The notes beneath the pieces are model-generated. The model did no database searches. It saw only the letters and a list, made by a program, of their open reading frames with translations, and was not told where the DNA came from. Made by a program: the position numbers and the translations under genes. Source: JALYSX01 sp035544315 (GTDB taxonomy: Bacteria; Vulcanimicrobiota; Vulcanimicrobiia; Vulcanimicrobiales; Vulcanimicrobiaceae). From it: 7,451 nt of DNA. The stretch is taken from contig DATKGB010000183.1 in NCBI GenBank assembly GCA_035544315.1, positions 1-7,451 of the forward strand. The letters run 5' to 3'. Positions 1 through 5,815 of this stretch are shown in pieces; position 1 is the stretch's first letter; each line of letters opens with the position of its first letter.

Positions 1-1499
1 ATCCGCGGATCGCGCAAGATCGCCCGCGCGATCGCGACCCGCTGACGTTGGCCTCCGGATAGCCGGACGCCGCGCTCGCCGACTTCCGTATCGTAGCCTT
101 GCGGCAGTTCGGAGACGAACTCGTCGGCGTTGGCTTCGCAAGCGGCCGCGCGCACCTGCTCGTCGTCGGCTTCCAATCGGCCATACCGAATATTGTCGGC
201 GATCGAGGCGCGAAAGAGTTGCGGATCCTGCGGCACGATCGCAATCGCGTTACGCAAATCCGTGAGGCGGATTTCTGCCAAATCGACGCCGTCGAGGCAG
301 ACTCGCCCGGATTGCGGCACATAGAAACGCGGAACCATGTTGACGATCGTGGTTTTGCCCGCACCGCTGGGACCAACCAAGGCGACGATTTCCCCGGCTT
401 CCACGACCGCATTTATGTCGTTGAGAGCGGCGCCTTCATTGTCGGCATAGTGAAAAGTCACATGCTCGAAGTCCAAACGGCCTCGTACGTTCTCAAGGGA
501 ACGTGCGCGGGGCGGATCGCGTTGTTCGATCGGCAGATCGACGATCTCGAAGACCCGTCCGGCCCCGACGATCGCCTTGCTGATGTCTCCGAAGAACGCC
601 GCCACCCGATTCATCGGATTGATAAGATTGACGATCAGTCCCCAGAATTGAACCACACTGCCGGTGTCCAATCGGTGGACCAGGACCTCGTGCACCGATA
701 ACCATACGACCGTAACGACCAAGAACGCCATGATGATGCCGATGACCAGCGGCTGGGTTTGAACGAACTGCGTGAGTTTGAGGTACGCACCGAAATAGTC
801 GTCGTTACGGTTACGAAACCGTCCAACCTCGTGTTCCTCGCGGCCAAAGGCTTTGACGATGCGCTGGCCTTGCAGCACCTCGGTCAGGTTCGCCGAGAGG
901 TCCGCGATGCGGGCCTGCGTGCGCTTCGTGCTCGTGGTAATCAGTCGTTGAAACATCGACACTACGTACGACACCATCGGTGCGACGACGATCAGCACCA
1001 GGGTTAGACGCCAATCCAAATAGATCAAATATGCGAGCGACGAAACGAACGTTACGCTGGCAACGACCAACTGCGGCACCGAAATCGAGAGCGCGTCGGT
1101 CATGATCTGCAAATCGCTGCTAAAGCGCGAAATCAGTTCGCCGGGGCGCCACTTGTCGAACTGGGCCAACGGAAGATTGAGGACCCGTTCGAACAGCGAG
1201 ACCCGCAGCTTGGCGACCATATGTTGCCCGGCCCAGGCCGTCAAATACGTTTGGAAGTAGGTAGTCAGGTAGCCCAGGGTCAGTCCCACAAAGGTGGCCA
1301 CCAGCGCGAGGTACAGCAAATGCAGGTCGGGGGAGCCGTTTTTGGGCGCCAGTACGCCGTTGATAATTTCTCGAAACGCCCAGGGCGGAATGAGGTTGAT
1401 AAGGCCCGCGACCGTACCCAACAGCATCGCGGCGACGATCTGAAGCGTATAGGGTCGCGCCTCGGTGGCGAGGCGGCGGAGAATTTCGCGACGATCCAT
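1..1499 (-). CDS. MsbA-like ABC exporter, permease-ATPase fusion (partial, C-terminus beyond left edge)
   Basis: About 499 residues are visible, reading from ATG at 1499 to the window edge. The N-terminal half (about 1-310) is an ABC type-1 transmembrane domain with hydrophobic spans near 20-40, 62-88, 143-183 (two spans) and 250-270. It also carries the coupling-region pattern FDKWRPGELISRFSSD (114-129). The nucleotide-binding domain follows: Walker A GPSGAGKT at 376-383, Q-loop VPQDP near 422-426 and signature LSGGQ at 480-484. The frame leaves the window soon after the signature, so Walker B, D-loop and H-loop are not visible; this is an edge effect, not a truncation. One transmembrane and one ATPase domain per chain indicates a homodimeric or heterodimeric exporter of the MsbA/multidrug type in the inner membrane, driven by ATP. 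The substrate (lipid, drug or peptide) cannot be told from the sequence. ATG 1499 fits the family N-terminus, but no good Shine-Dalgarno sequence precedes it and the frame stays open upstream. Confidence 0.93.
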   Translation of the reverse strand, partial: MDRREILRRLATEARPYTLQIVAAMLLGTVAGLINLIPPWAFREIINGVLAPKNGSPDLHLLYLALVATFVGLTLGYLTTYFQTYLTAWAGQHMVAKLRVSLFERVLNLPLAQFDKWRPGELISRFSSDLQIMTDALSISVPQLVVASVTFVSSLAYLIYLDWRLTLVLIVVAPMVSYVVSMFQRLITTSTKRTQARIADLSANLTEVLQGQRIVKAFGREEHEVGRFRNRNDDYFGAYLKLTQFVQTQPLVIGIIMAFLVVTVVWLSVHEVLVHRLDTGSVVQFWGLIVNLINPMNRVAAFFGDISKAIVGAGRVFEIVDLPIEQRDPPRARSLENVRGRLDFEHVTFHYADNEGAALNDINAVVEAGEIVALVGPSGAGKTTIVNMVPRFYVPQSGRVCLDGVDLAEIRLTDLRNAIAIVPQDPQLFRASIADNIRYGRLEADDEQVRAAACEANADEFVSELPQGYDTEVGERGVRLSGGQRQRVAIARAILRDPR

Positions 1500-1592
1500 C
1501 GGCGGCTCGAACTTGCGGCCGCCCGTTGGTGAAACCTCCAAGCTTGCTACCAAGTAGGTCAGGACGAAGACTCTTGAAGAGGGAGAACTACC
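1500..1592. promoter_or_regulatory. divergent intergenic region between ABC exporter and B-box protein
   Basis: This 93-base gap separates two divergently transcribed genes and must hold the start signals of the plus-strand gene, and probably those of the exporter. I see no convincing -35/-10 pair on either strand. Two short palindromes are present: CAAGCTTG near 1540 and CTCTTGAAGAG at 1571-1581. The second overlaps the ribosome-binding region of the plus-strand gene. They are short enough to be chance. Confidence 0.35.
1576..1584 (+). promoter_or_regulatory. ribosome binding site for the GTG start at 1593
   Basis: The purine run GAAGAGGGAG ends about 8 bases before GTG 1593. It is the only good Shine-Dalgarno match near this gene, and it supports the GTG start immediately before the first zinc-ligand cysteine of the product. 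Confidence 0.6.
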
Positions 1593-2210
1593 GTGGACTG
1601 CTATTTCCATTCAAACGTACCGTCGGTGGCACCGTGCGCGGATTGCGCAAAGCCGATCTGCGCGACCTGTCGTGATGATCGCGGTGCCTGCCCGTCGTGC
1701 CGGCTGGCCGCCAAAATCGATTCGGCTAGCGCGAGCCGCCAGCACCTCGGCGGCCAGGTGCCCCCGCGCTCGAACGCGCAGCCGCCCCCGTTTTACCAGG
1801 GTCCCTGGGCTCAGCAAGGCTATGCCGCCGCGCCGACCGTGACATCGGCCGCCGTCGCAACCCTCGACCCGGTCGAGTCCCGCGCATTGGTCGCACTGGG
1901 TTACCCGCTATGGCCGCTGGCGCTGATCTCGCTGTTCGACCGCAAACAGTCGCCCGCGCTCAAACGCCAAGCGTATCAGGCGATCGGCTTCAACCTCGGC
2001 ATCGCCGCGCTGTGGGGCGTGCTGTGGTTCATGGGCAACATCCCGTTCCCGACCCTAGCCGGTTCGTCGGATGTGATGGAAGCGCTTTTGATCCCGTTCT
2101 TCTTGGTTGCCAGCGTATTCTACGGCATCAAGGTTTGGCAGGGCGACGACGTCCGCGTCCCGATTCTGGCCGATTGGATCGACGAACGCCTTCCCGAAAA
2201 AGCCCGCTAG
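1593..2210 (+). CDS. B-box-type zinc-finger membrane protein, DUF4870-like
   Basis: The product is 205 residues from a GTG start. Residues 3-36 hold a compact metal-binding pattern: C3, H6, C15, C18, C23, C26, C33 and C36, spaced like the B-box zinc finger found at the N-terminus of many bacterial membrane proteins. A Pro/Gln/Ala-rich linker spans roughly 45-90. Three hydrophobic segments follow near 98-115, 129-149 and 162-182, with a conserved-looking basic stretch between the first two (DRKQSPALKRQ, 116-126). The C-terminus ends in a soluble acidic segment. The membrane part resembles small multi-span families such as DUF4870 or Tic20-like proteins, but I cannot assign it firmly. The zinc finger probably faces the cytoplasm and binds a protein partner; its function is unknown. 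The gene converges on the photolyase gene and their stop codons overlap. Confidence 0.85.
   Translation: MDCYFHSNVPSVAPCADCAKPICATCRDDRGACPSCRLAAKIDSASASRQHLGGQVPPRSNAQPPPFYQGPWAQQGYAAAPTVTSAAVATLDPVESRALVALGYPLWPLALISLFDRKQSPALKRQAYQAIGFNLGIAALWGVLWFMGNIPFPTLAGSSDVMEALLIPFFLVASVFYGIKVWQGDDVRVPILADWIDERLPEKAR
2207..2210. other. overlapping convergent stop codons (CTAG)
   Basis: The palindrome CTAG gives TAG on both strands: 2208-2210 ends the B-box gene and 2209-2207 ends the photolyase gene. The two coding regions overlap by 4 bases, so neither transcript can end in a non-coding spacer and each must run into the other gene or stop within it. Confidence 0.95.
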
Positions 2211-3619
2211 GGATGGGCGCGGTAGCGCGCGAGAAATGCGCGCGCTTCGCGTTCGTGGTCCACGACCGGCTGCGGGTAGTCTTCACCCGAGAACAGCGGA
2301 AGGTCGATTTGCGCGCGGCCGAGTCCCGACGCCCACGTTCCCAACGGGCGGTGCGCCAGTTCGCCGATCCAACGCTGGGCGTAAGCGCCGGTAGGATCGA
2401 AGCGTCGCAGCTGCGTTTCGGGATTGTAGATGCGCGGGTATTGCGCCATGTCGGCGCCGACGCCGGCGATCCACTGCCAGTTTCCCGTCGAAATCGCGGG
2501 ATCGTCTTCGATGAGATACTTTTCCCACTCGTCGCGACCGACGCGCCAATCGACGCCCAGATCAAAACATAGAAACGACGCGGCTACCGCGCGCACGCGC
2601 GGGTGCATCCAACCCGTCGCGCGGAGTTGACGTATCCCCGCGTCGACCAGAGGGAATCCGGTCGATCCGGCCCGCCAAGCGTCCAGCGCGCGATGCGAGC
2701 GCGCCAATGCAAAATCGCGCATCTTTTCCTGAAGCGGCGCCTCGTCGGTCCACGGGTGATGCCAAGCCAGTTGTAAGAAAAAATCGCGCAGCGCCAGCGA
2801 TCGCACGTAAAACCGCAACGCCGCGCGCTCTTCGGTCAACAGGAACGGATCTTGGGCGCGCGCCTGTACCGCTCGTACGACGCTACGCGCGGCGATCGTC
2901 CCGAAGCTCAAATGAGCCGACAAGTGCGACGTCCGGTCGTCGGACGGTACGTTGGCGGCAACGTCGTAGTGCAGACCGTCACCTTTGAGAAACGACCTCA
3001 GCGCGGCGTTGGCTTGTGCGGGGGTCGCTGCCAGATCGCAATCGCCCGCGCCGAACTCCGCTGGCTGCGGGAAGGCCTCACTCTGCAGTTCGCTGGTGGC
3101 AAAGCGCATGAGCAACGGCTGCTCGAACGAATTCGGGGTCAATTCGCGCCACGTCGCAAAATATGGAACGAAAGCGCGGTAACCGCCGGAGGTTCCCGAG
3201 TACGCCGCGCTGGTTTCATCGGGCGGAATCGCCGGGGCGTCGTGCACGAGTATCGCATGCAAGCCCGCCTCCTCAATGTCGGACTGCACCGCGCGGTCGT
3301 GGTGCGCGCCCGTGCCGTGATAACTCGCACTCCATGCGATACCGTTGGCGCCGCTGGCTCGCGCCAAATTGCGCAGAGCGCGCCCGGGGGCTCCGCGGCG
3401 AACGATCAAGCGCGAGCCACGCTCGCGCAATGCGGCGTCGAGAGCGCGCACCGCACGACAGTAGAATGCGGCGCGGCGCGGCGACCGGGCCAAGCGAGCG
3501 TGCAACGCGTTATCGACGATCAGGACCGGAAGAATCTCGCCATGGCTGGCTGCTGCAGCCAGCCCGGCATGGTCTTCCAGACGAAGATCGCGTGTAAAGC
3601 GGTAGACGAAGGTCGGCAT
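2207..3619 (-). CDS. phr: DNA photolyase / cryptochrome family flavoprotein (divergent)
   Basis: The product is 470 residues, the usual length for a class I photolyase. The N-terminal alpha/beta antenna domain begins with YRFTRDLRLEDHAGL (6-20). The C-terminal FAD domain carries STGFPLVDAGIRQLRATGWM (319-338), DWRVG (357-361), NWQWIAGVGAD (380-390), PRIYNPETQ (395-403) and the terminal DYPQPVVDH (447-455). All align with E. coli PhrB without gaps around these blocks. The two flavin-proximal tryptophans of the electron chain are present (W381, W358). The position of the distal one (E. coli W306) is Leu305. The dimer-contacting residues E274, W277, N341 and M345 are Ser274, Leu277, Pro340 and Ala344 here, and the flavin-N5 residue N378 is Ser377. 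Light-driven DNA repair is therefore likely by family but not certain; a cryptochrome-like role is possible. The ATG overlaps the cytochrome stop codon, implying coupled translation. The same frame stays open upstream to 4006, but that part is a shadow of the cytochrome gene. Confidence 0.9.
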   Translation of the reverse strand: MPTFVYRFTRDLRLEDHAGLAAAASHGEILPVLIVDNALHARLARSPRRAAFYCRAVRALDAALRERGSRLIVRRGAPGRALRNLARASGANGIAWSASYHGTGAHHDRAVQSDIEEAGLHAILVHDAPAIPPDETSAAYSGTSGGYRAFVPYFATWRELTPNSFEQPLLMRFATSELQSEAFPQPAEFGAGDCDLAATPAQANAALRSFLKGDGLHYDVAANVPSDDRTSHLSAHLSFGTIAARSVVRAVQARAQDPFLLTEERAALRFYVRSLALRDFFLQLAWHHPWTDEAPLQEKMRDFALARSHRALDAWRAGSTGFPLVDAGIRQLRATGWMHPRVRAVAASFLCFDLGVDWRVGRDEWEKYLIEDDPAISTGNWQWIAGVGADMAQYPRIYNPETQLRRFDPTGAYAQRWIGELAHRPLGTWASGLGRAQIDLPLFSGEDYPQPVVDHEREARAFLARYRAHP

Positions 3620-3969
3620 TAAAGCGTCTCGACGTAGGCGGTGACGTCGGCGACGTCTTGCGCGCTCAACTGCGCCGGCGAAAGCTTGGGCATCGGTGGG
3701 GTAGGATTCAGGATCGCTGCGGCGATTTGAGCATCGGTACGTCGGGCGCGCTCGCCCCGCAACATCGGCCCCAACTGCCCACCCGCGGCGTCGGCGCCGT
3801 GACACGCCGAGCAGTTGTCGGCGTAAATTGCGCGGCCGCGGGCGGCCGATGGCGAAAGCGGCGCGACCGACGCTCGCGACGCCGCGTTCGTGGCGGCGCG
3901 ATGCGCCCCGCATCCCGTGGCGCTCAACGCCACCGCGATCAAACCGGCGATGACCGTCCCTCGTCGCAT
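3619..3969 (-). CDS. lipoprotein c-type cytochrome (monoheme)
   Basis: The product is 116 residues. The N-terminus is a short lipoprotein signal peptide: basic start MRRG, hydrophobic core to about residue 16, then lipobox SATG|C with the modified cysteine at C20. An Ala/Ser-rich tether (21-43) leads to a small class I cytochrome c domain. The heme site CSACH is at C53-H57, followed by GADAAGG and GPMLRG, and the likely axial methionine is M93 in TPPMPKLS. The C-terminal helix is AQDVADVTAYVETL. This fits a monoheme electron carrier anchored on the outer face of a membrane (cytochrome_CBB3/cytochrome c family). Its redox partner is unknown. The stop codon TAA overlaps the photolyase ATG by one base (TAATG), so the two are almost certainly co-transcribed and translationally coupled. 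The ATG at 3969 is chosen because the signal peptide starts there; the upstream Shine-Dalgarno match is poor. Confidence 0.93.
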   Translation of the reverse strand: MRRGTVIAGLIAVALSATGCGAHRAATNAASRASVAPLSPSAARGRAIYADNCSACHGADAAGGQLGPMLRGERARRTDAQIAAAILNPTPPMPKLSPAQLSAQDVADVTAYVETL

Positions 3970-4092
3970 GGGCGGCGGTTTCCGCGAGGAGTACGGTGTC
4001 CCCCACTTGCGGAACGCGGATCGTAAAGTGGTTGACCGAGCAGCGTTCCGGACGCCGGGCGATCCTCTTAGCCGAAGATGAGACCCGCTAGC
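3970..4092 (-). promoter_or_regulatory. gap between anti-sigma gene and cytochrome-photolyase pair
   Basis: This 123-base gap lies between the stop of the anti-sigma gene and the cytochrome start. It is long enough for a separate promoter. On the minus strand it contains GGTCAAC and, 14 bases further, CGTT. This loosely resembles the TGTCACA/CGTT pair before the sigma gene but has different spacing and is not convincing. No U-tract terminator is visible. Confidence 0.3.
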
Positions 4093-4102
4093 CTAGGGTC
4101 CC
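4080..4102 (-). terminator. possible weak hairpin at the end of the anti-sigma gene
   Basis: On the minus strand GGGACCC (4102-4096) can pair with GGGTCTC (4086-4080), a 7-base stem with one G-U pair and a 9-base loop that holds the stop codon. The downstream sequence is pyrimidine-rich (TCATCTTC) but is not a T-run. It may attenuate read-through into the cytochrome gene, or it may be chance. Confidence 0.2.
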
Positions 4103-5097
4103 GTGCCGGCGTCTTGGTCGTCGCCACGACGAAACGTGAAGGCATCGTCGTAGATGCCCGGCACGGCGCGGCCGCCCACCATCCGCGGAGTGTAGTGCGC
4201 GGCCATCCCGGCCTTACAGACCGCGACGTCGAGCGCCAAATATCCCGAAGACTTCGTAATCGTGCATTTGCTCGGCGCACCGCGCTCGTCAACGAGCACT
4301 TCAAAAACCGTCGTGCCTTCGGCGCCCTCCGCGTATGCGATCGGCGCGGGGAGCGGGTTGATCGCATTCTCGCCGCCGACCGGCGCAACTTCGCGCATCG
4401 CATAGCCGGGCGAGATCGAAACCGTCCCGATTTGCATAGCGCTTTGATCGCTCACGATCGGGCGCGCGGCGGTCGTTACCGCGCCGCCGCCTTGGCGCCA
4501 TATCGGAACGCCGGCATCGGTGCCCGTCGAGTGAAACGCAACATTCGCGGGGCGCACCACCGGCGCCGATACATGGGCCGACGCGGGAACGGGAACCGGC
4601 GCGGGATCGGCCGGGCGCGTGAGCGTCACCACATTATGGACGACCATCATATGCGTCTGGGCTCGCGCGATCACGGCGACGGACCGCTCGCGTTTTGCGG
4701 GCCGCTCCAGCACGATCGGCTGGACGGGCGAATAGCTATCGACCGGCGTAGACGCCGCAACGTAGTGCGCGATGCCGCCGACGGCAAACGCATGAATCGC
4801 CAACGAAGCCGCCACGCAGGCGGCCGCCGCCCCAAGGCTCCAGCCTAGCGCGCGATTCCGGCCGTTCATCCGATCGCGCACCGCGCGCGTTAGGTCGGGA
4901 TCCCAGGTCTCTTGATCGCGGGCGGTCTGGAGTTGCGCCATCGTGCGCTCGATCCCGCGTTCCCCGCCGAGTGAATGCACGCACGACTCGCACCCCGACA
5001 GGTGCGAGCGATACGATTCGCGTTGTGAGTCGGAGACTTCGCCCAGCGCGATTGCGCCGGCGAGAATCTCCGCACGTTGGCAGGCACTCTGGTTCAA
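4093..5097 (-). CDS. membrane anti-sigma factor: zf-HC2 domain fused to periplasmic TonB-like C-terminal domain
   Basis: The product is 334 residues. Residues 6-45 carry the anti-sigma zinc-finger signature H32-x3-C36-x2-C39, with C6 a possible fourth ligand. A short helical segment follows to about 80, then one transmembrane span near 83-106. The periplasmic part has a Pro/Val-rich linker (PADPAPVPVPASAHVSAPVV, 162-181) like that of TonB. The C-terminal domain (about 255-325) reads as TonB_C: TTVFEVLVDERGAPSKCTITKSSGYLALD in pieces from 262 to 290, then YTPRMVGGRAV at 302-312. C278 and C294 sit where related TonB_C domains carry a cysteine pair, possibly a disulfide. The start is TTG at 5097, four bases after the sigma stop. 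GGAG at 5108-5105 lies 7 bases upstream of it, inside the end of the sigma gene. The product probably sequesters the co-encoded sigma factor at the inner membrane and senses an envelope signal. The sensing role of the TonB_C domain is inferred. Confidence 0.88.
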   Translation of the reverse strand: MNQSACQRAEILAGAIALGEVSDSQRESYRSHLSGCESCVHSLGGERGIERTMAQLQTARDQETWDPDLTRAVRDRMNGRNRALGWSLGAAAACVAASLAIHAFAVGGIAHYVAASTPVDSYSPVQPIVLERPAKRERSVAVIARAQTHMMVVHNVVTLTRPADPAPVPVPASAHVSAPVVRPANVAFHSTGTDAGVPIWRQGGGAVTTAARPIVSDQSAMQIGTVSISPGYAMREVAPVGGENAINPLPAPIAYAEGAEGTTVFEVLVDERGAPSKCTITKSSGYLALDVAVCKAGMAAHYTPRMVGGRAVPGIYDDAFTFRRGDDQDAGTGP

Positions 5098-5101
5098 ACG
5101 T

Positions 5102-5617
5102 TCACTCCGTCATCACCGCGCGAAGCGTTTTCATCGCGCGGCAAACGCGCTGACGAACCGCATCGGCGGTGGTCCCGAGCATCACCGCAGCTTCCTGCGA
5201 CGAATACCCGGCATAACTGGTCAGCATCACTGCCGACGATTGGTCTGCCGGCAAGCGCGACATCGCCGCTTGCAAATCTACGGACACCGCACTACGCTCG
5301 TCGATTCGCCAACCGCTCAGATCGTGATCGCGATCCAGCGAAAGGAAGCGCACGACCTTTTTGCGCCGCAGGAACGAAATCGAATTGTTGGTCGCGGTCT
5401 TGTAGAGCCAGCCGCCCGTCAACGGGCGTTCGGGATCTTTCCGCAAGGTCCGATACGCGGCCAAAAACACATCCTGAGTGATGTCCAATGCCGCATCGGC
5501 GTCTCCGACCATGCGACGCACGTAACGAGAGAGTTTGGTTTGATACTCGCGTACCAACGCGTCCACTCGCGCCTGCGCCGCGGCTATCGTTCCGGCGGCG
5601 AGGTAGACCTGCTCCAT
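5102..5617 (-). CDS. ECF-type (sigma-70 family) RNA polymerase sigma factor
   Basis: The product is 171 residues, normal for an ECF sigma factor. Region 2 spans about 19-88: LVREYQTKLSRYVRRMVGD, the DITQDVFLAAYRTL core-binding helix (45-58) and WLYKTATNNSISFLRRKK (70-87). Region 4 spans about 114-168: RLPADQSSAVML followed by the helix-turn-helix YSSQEAAVMLGTTADAVRQR and CRAMKTLR. There is no region 3 and no extra C-terminal domain, so it is not an ECF41-type protein with a SnoaL-like extension. It directs RNA polymerase to a specific promoter set when released from its anti-sigma factor, which is encoded 4 bases downstream. The ATG at 5617 has a strong Shine-Dalgarno sequence (GGGGAGGG, 6-base spacer). 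A candidate autoregulated promoter lies at 5643-5669. Confidence 0.94.
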   Translation of the reverse strand: MEQVYLAAGTIAAAQARVDALVREYQTKLSRYVRRMVGDADAALDITQDVFLAAYRTLRKDPERPLTGGWLYKTATNNSISFLRRKKVVRFLSLDRDHDLSGWRIDERSAVSVDLQAAMSRLPADQSSAVMLTSYAGYSSQEAAVMLGTTADAVRQRVCRAMKTLRAVMTE

Positions 5618-5623
5618 CTACAG

Positions 5624-5631
5624 CCCTCCCC
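5624..5631 (-). promoter_or_regulatory. ribosome binding site of the ECF sigma gene
   Basis: The minus strand reads GGGGAGGG followed by CTGTAG and ATG 5617. The 6-base spacer and strong purine match fix the start of the sigma factor. Confidence 0.75.
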
Positions 5632-5642
5632 TTTGCGTTCTC

Positions 5643-5669
5643 AACGCTCCCGAAGCGCCGGCTGTGACA
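5643..5669 (-). promoter_or_regulatory. candidate ECF promoter of the sigma/anti-sigma operon
   Basis: The minus strand holds TGTCACA (5669-5663), a 16-base spacer, then CGTT (5646-5643). This matches the two-block form of known ECF promoters; TGTCACA-N16-CGTC is the one described for ECF41 sigma factors. The predicted start of transcription would fall about 15-20 bases before ATG 5617, leaving a short leader that just holds the ribosome binding site. Autoregulation of ECF operons is common, so this is plausible, but one site cannot prove it. Confidence 0.4.
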
Positions 5670-5719
5670 ATCCCCTTCCACCCCCTTGCGACGGGGCCTT
5701 TTGGGATGAGTAGCGGGCA

Positions 5720-5813
5720 CGATTGGGGAGAGGTCGGCACGCATACCCCGCCCCTCACTAATTTTTATTTAATCGTTCGGGACGGGGTATGCGTGCCGGC
5801 CTCTCCCCAATCG
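5720..5813. repeat. large inverted repeat, 31-base arms and 32-base AT-rich loop
   Basis: The left arm at 5720-5750 and the right arm at 5783-5813 are reverse complements over 31 bases with a single difference (T5734 opposite G5799, a G-U pair in plus-strand RNA). The 32-base loop (5751-5782) includes the AT-rich core ACTAATTTTTATTTAATCG, unlike its G+C-rich surroundings. The right arm ends 2 bases from the moaA stop codon. RNA from either strand would form a very stable hairpin. No T-run follows on either side, so it is not a standard intrinsic terminator. It may end or protect the moaA transcript, or be a REP/MITE-like element. Confidence 0.9.
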
Positions 5814-5815
5814 AC

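Noticed and set aside
99..701. Plus-strand open frame of 200 codons at the left end
   Set aside because: Antisense shadow of the ABC exporter ATPase domain, whose Walker A, Q-loop and signature are read on the minus strand.
2852..3622. Plus-strand open frame of 256 codons opposite the photolyase
   Set aside because: Low-complexity Arg/Gly/Ala composition, no recognisable domain and no ribosome binding site; it mirrors the codon bias of the real gene on the other strand.
3620..4006. The photolyase frame stays open upstream, suggesting a 599-residue fusion protein
   Set aside because: The extra 129 residues are Arg-rich with no domain and run antisense-free through the cytochrome gene in another frame, which has a signal peptide, lipobox and CXXCH. 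The family N-terminus begins exactly at ATG 3619.
4078..4848. Plus-strand open frame of 256 codons opposite the anti-sigma gene
   Set aside because: Arg/His-rich translation with no domain; the minus strand encodes a clear zf-HC2/TonB_C protein.
5682..5706. Plus-strand CCCC-TTGCGAC-GGGG-CCTTTT, resembling a small intrinsic terminator
   Set aside because: The stem is only 4 bases, the T-run is short, and no plus-strand gene upstream needs terminating.
4943..5713. Plus-strand open frame of 256 codons opposite the sigma operon
   Set aside because: No domain and no plausible start signals; it covers the ECF sigma gene and its promoter in antisense.
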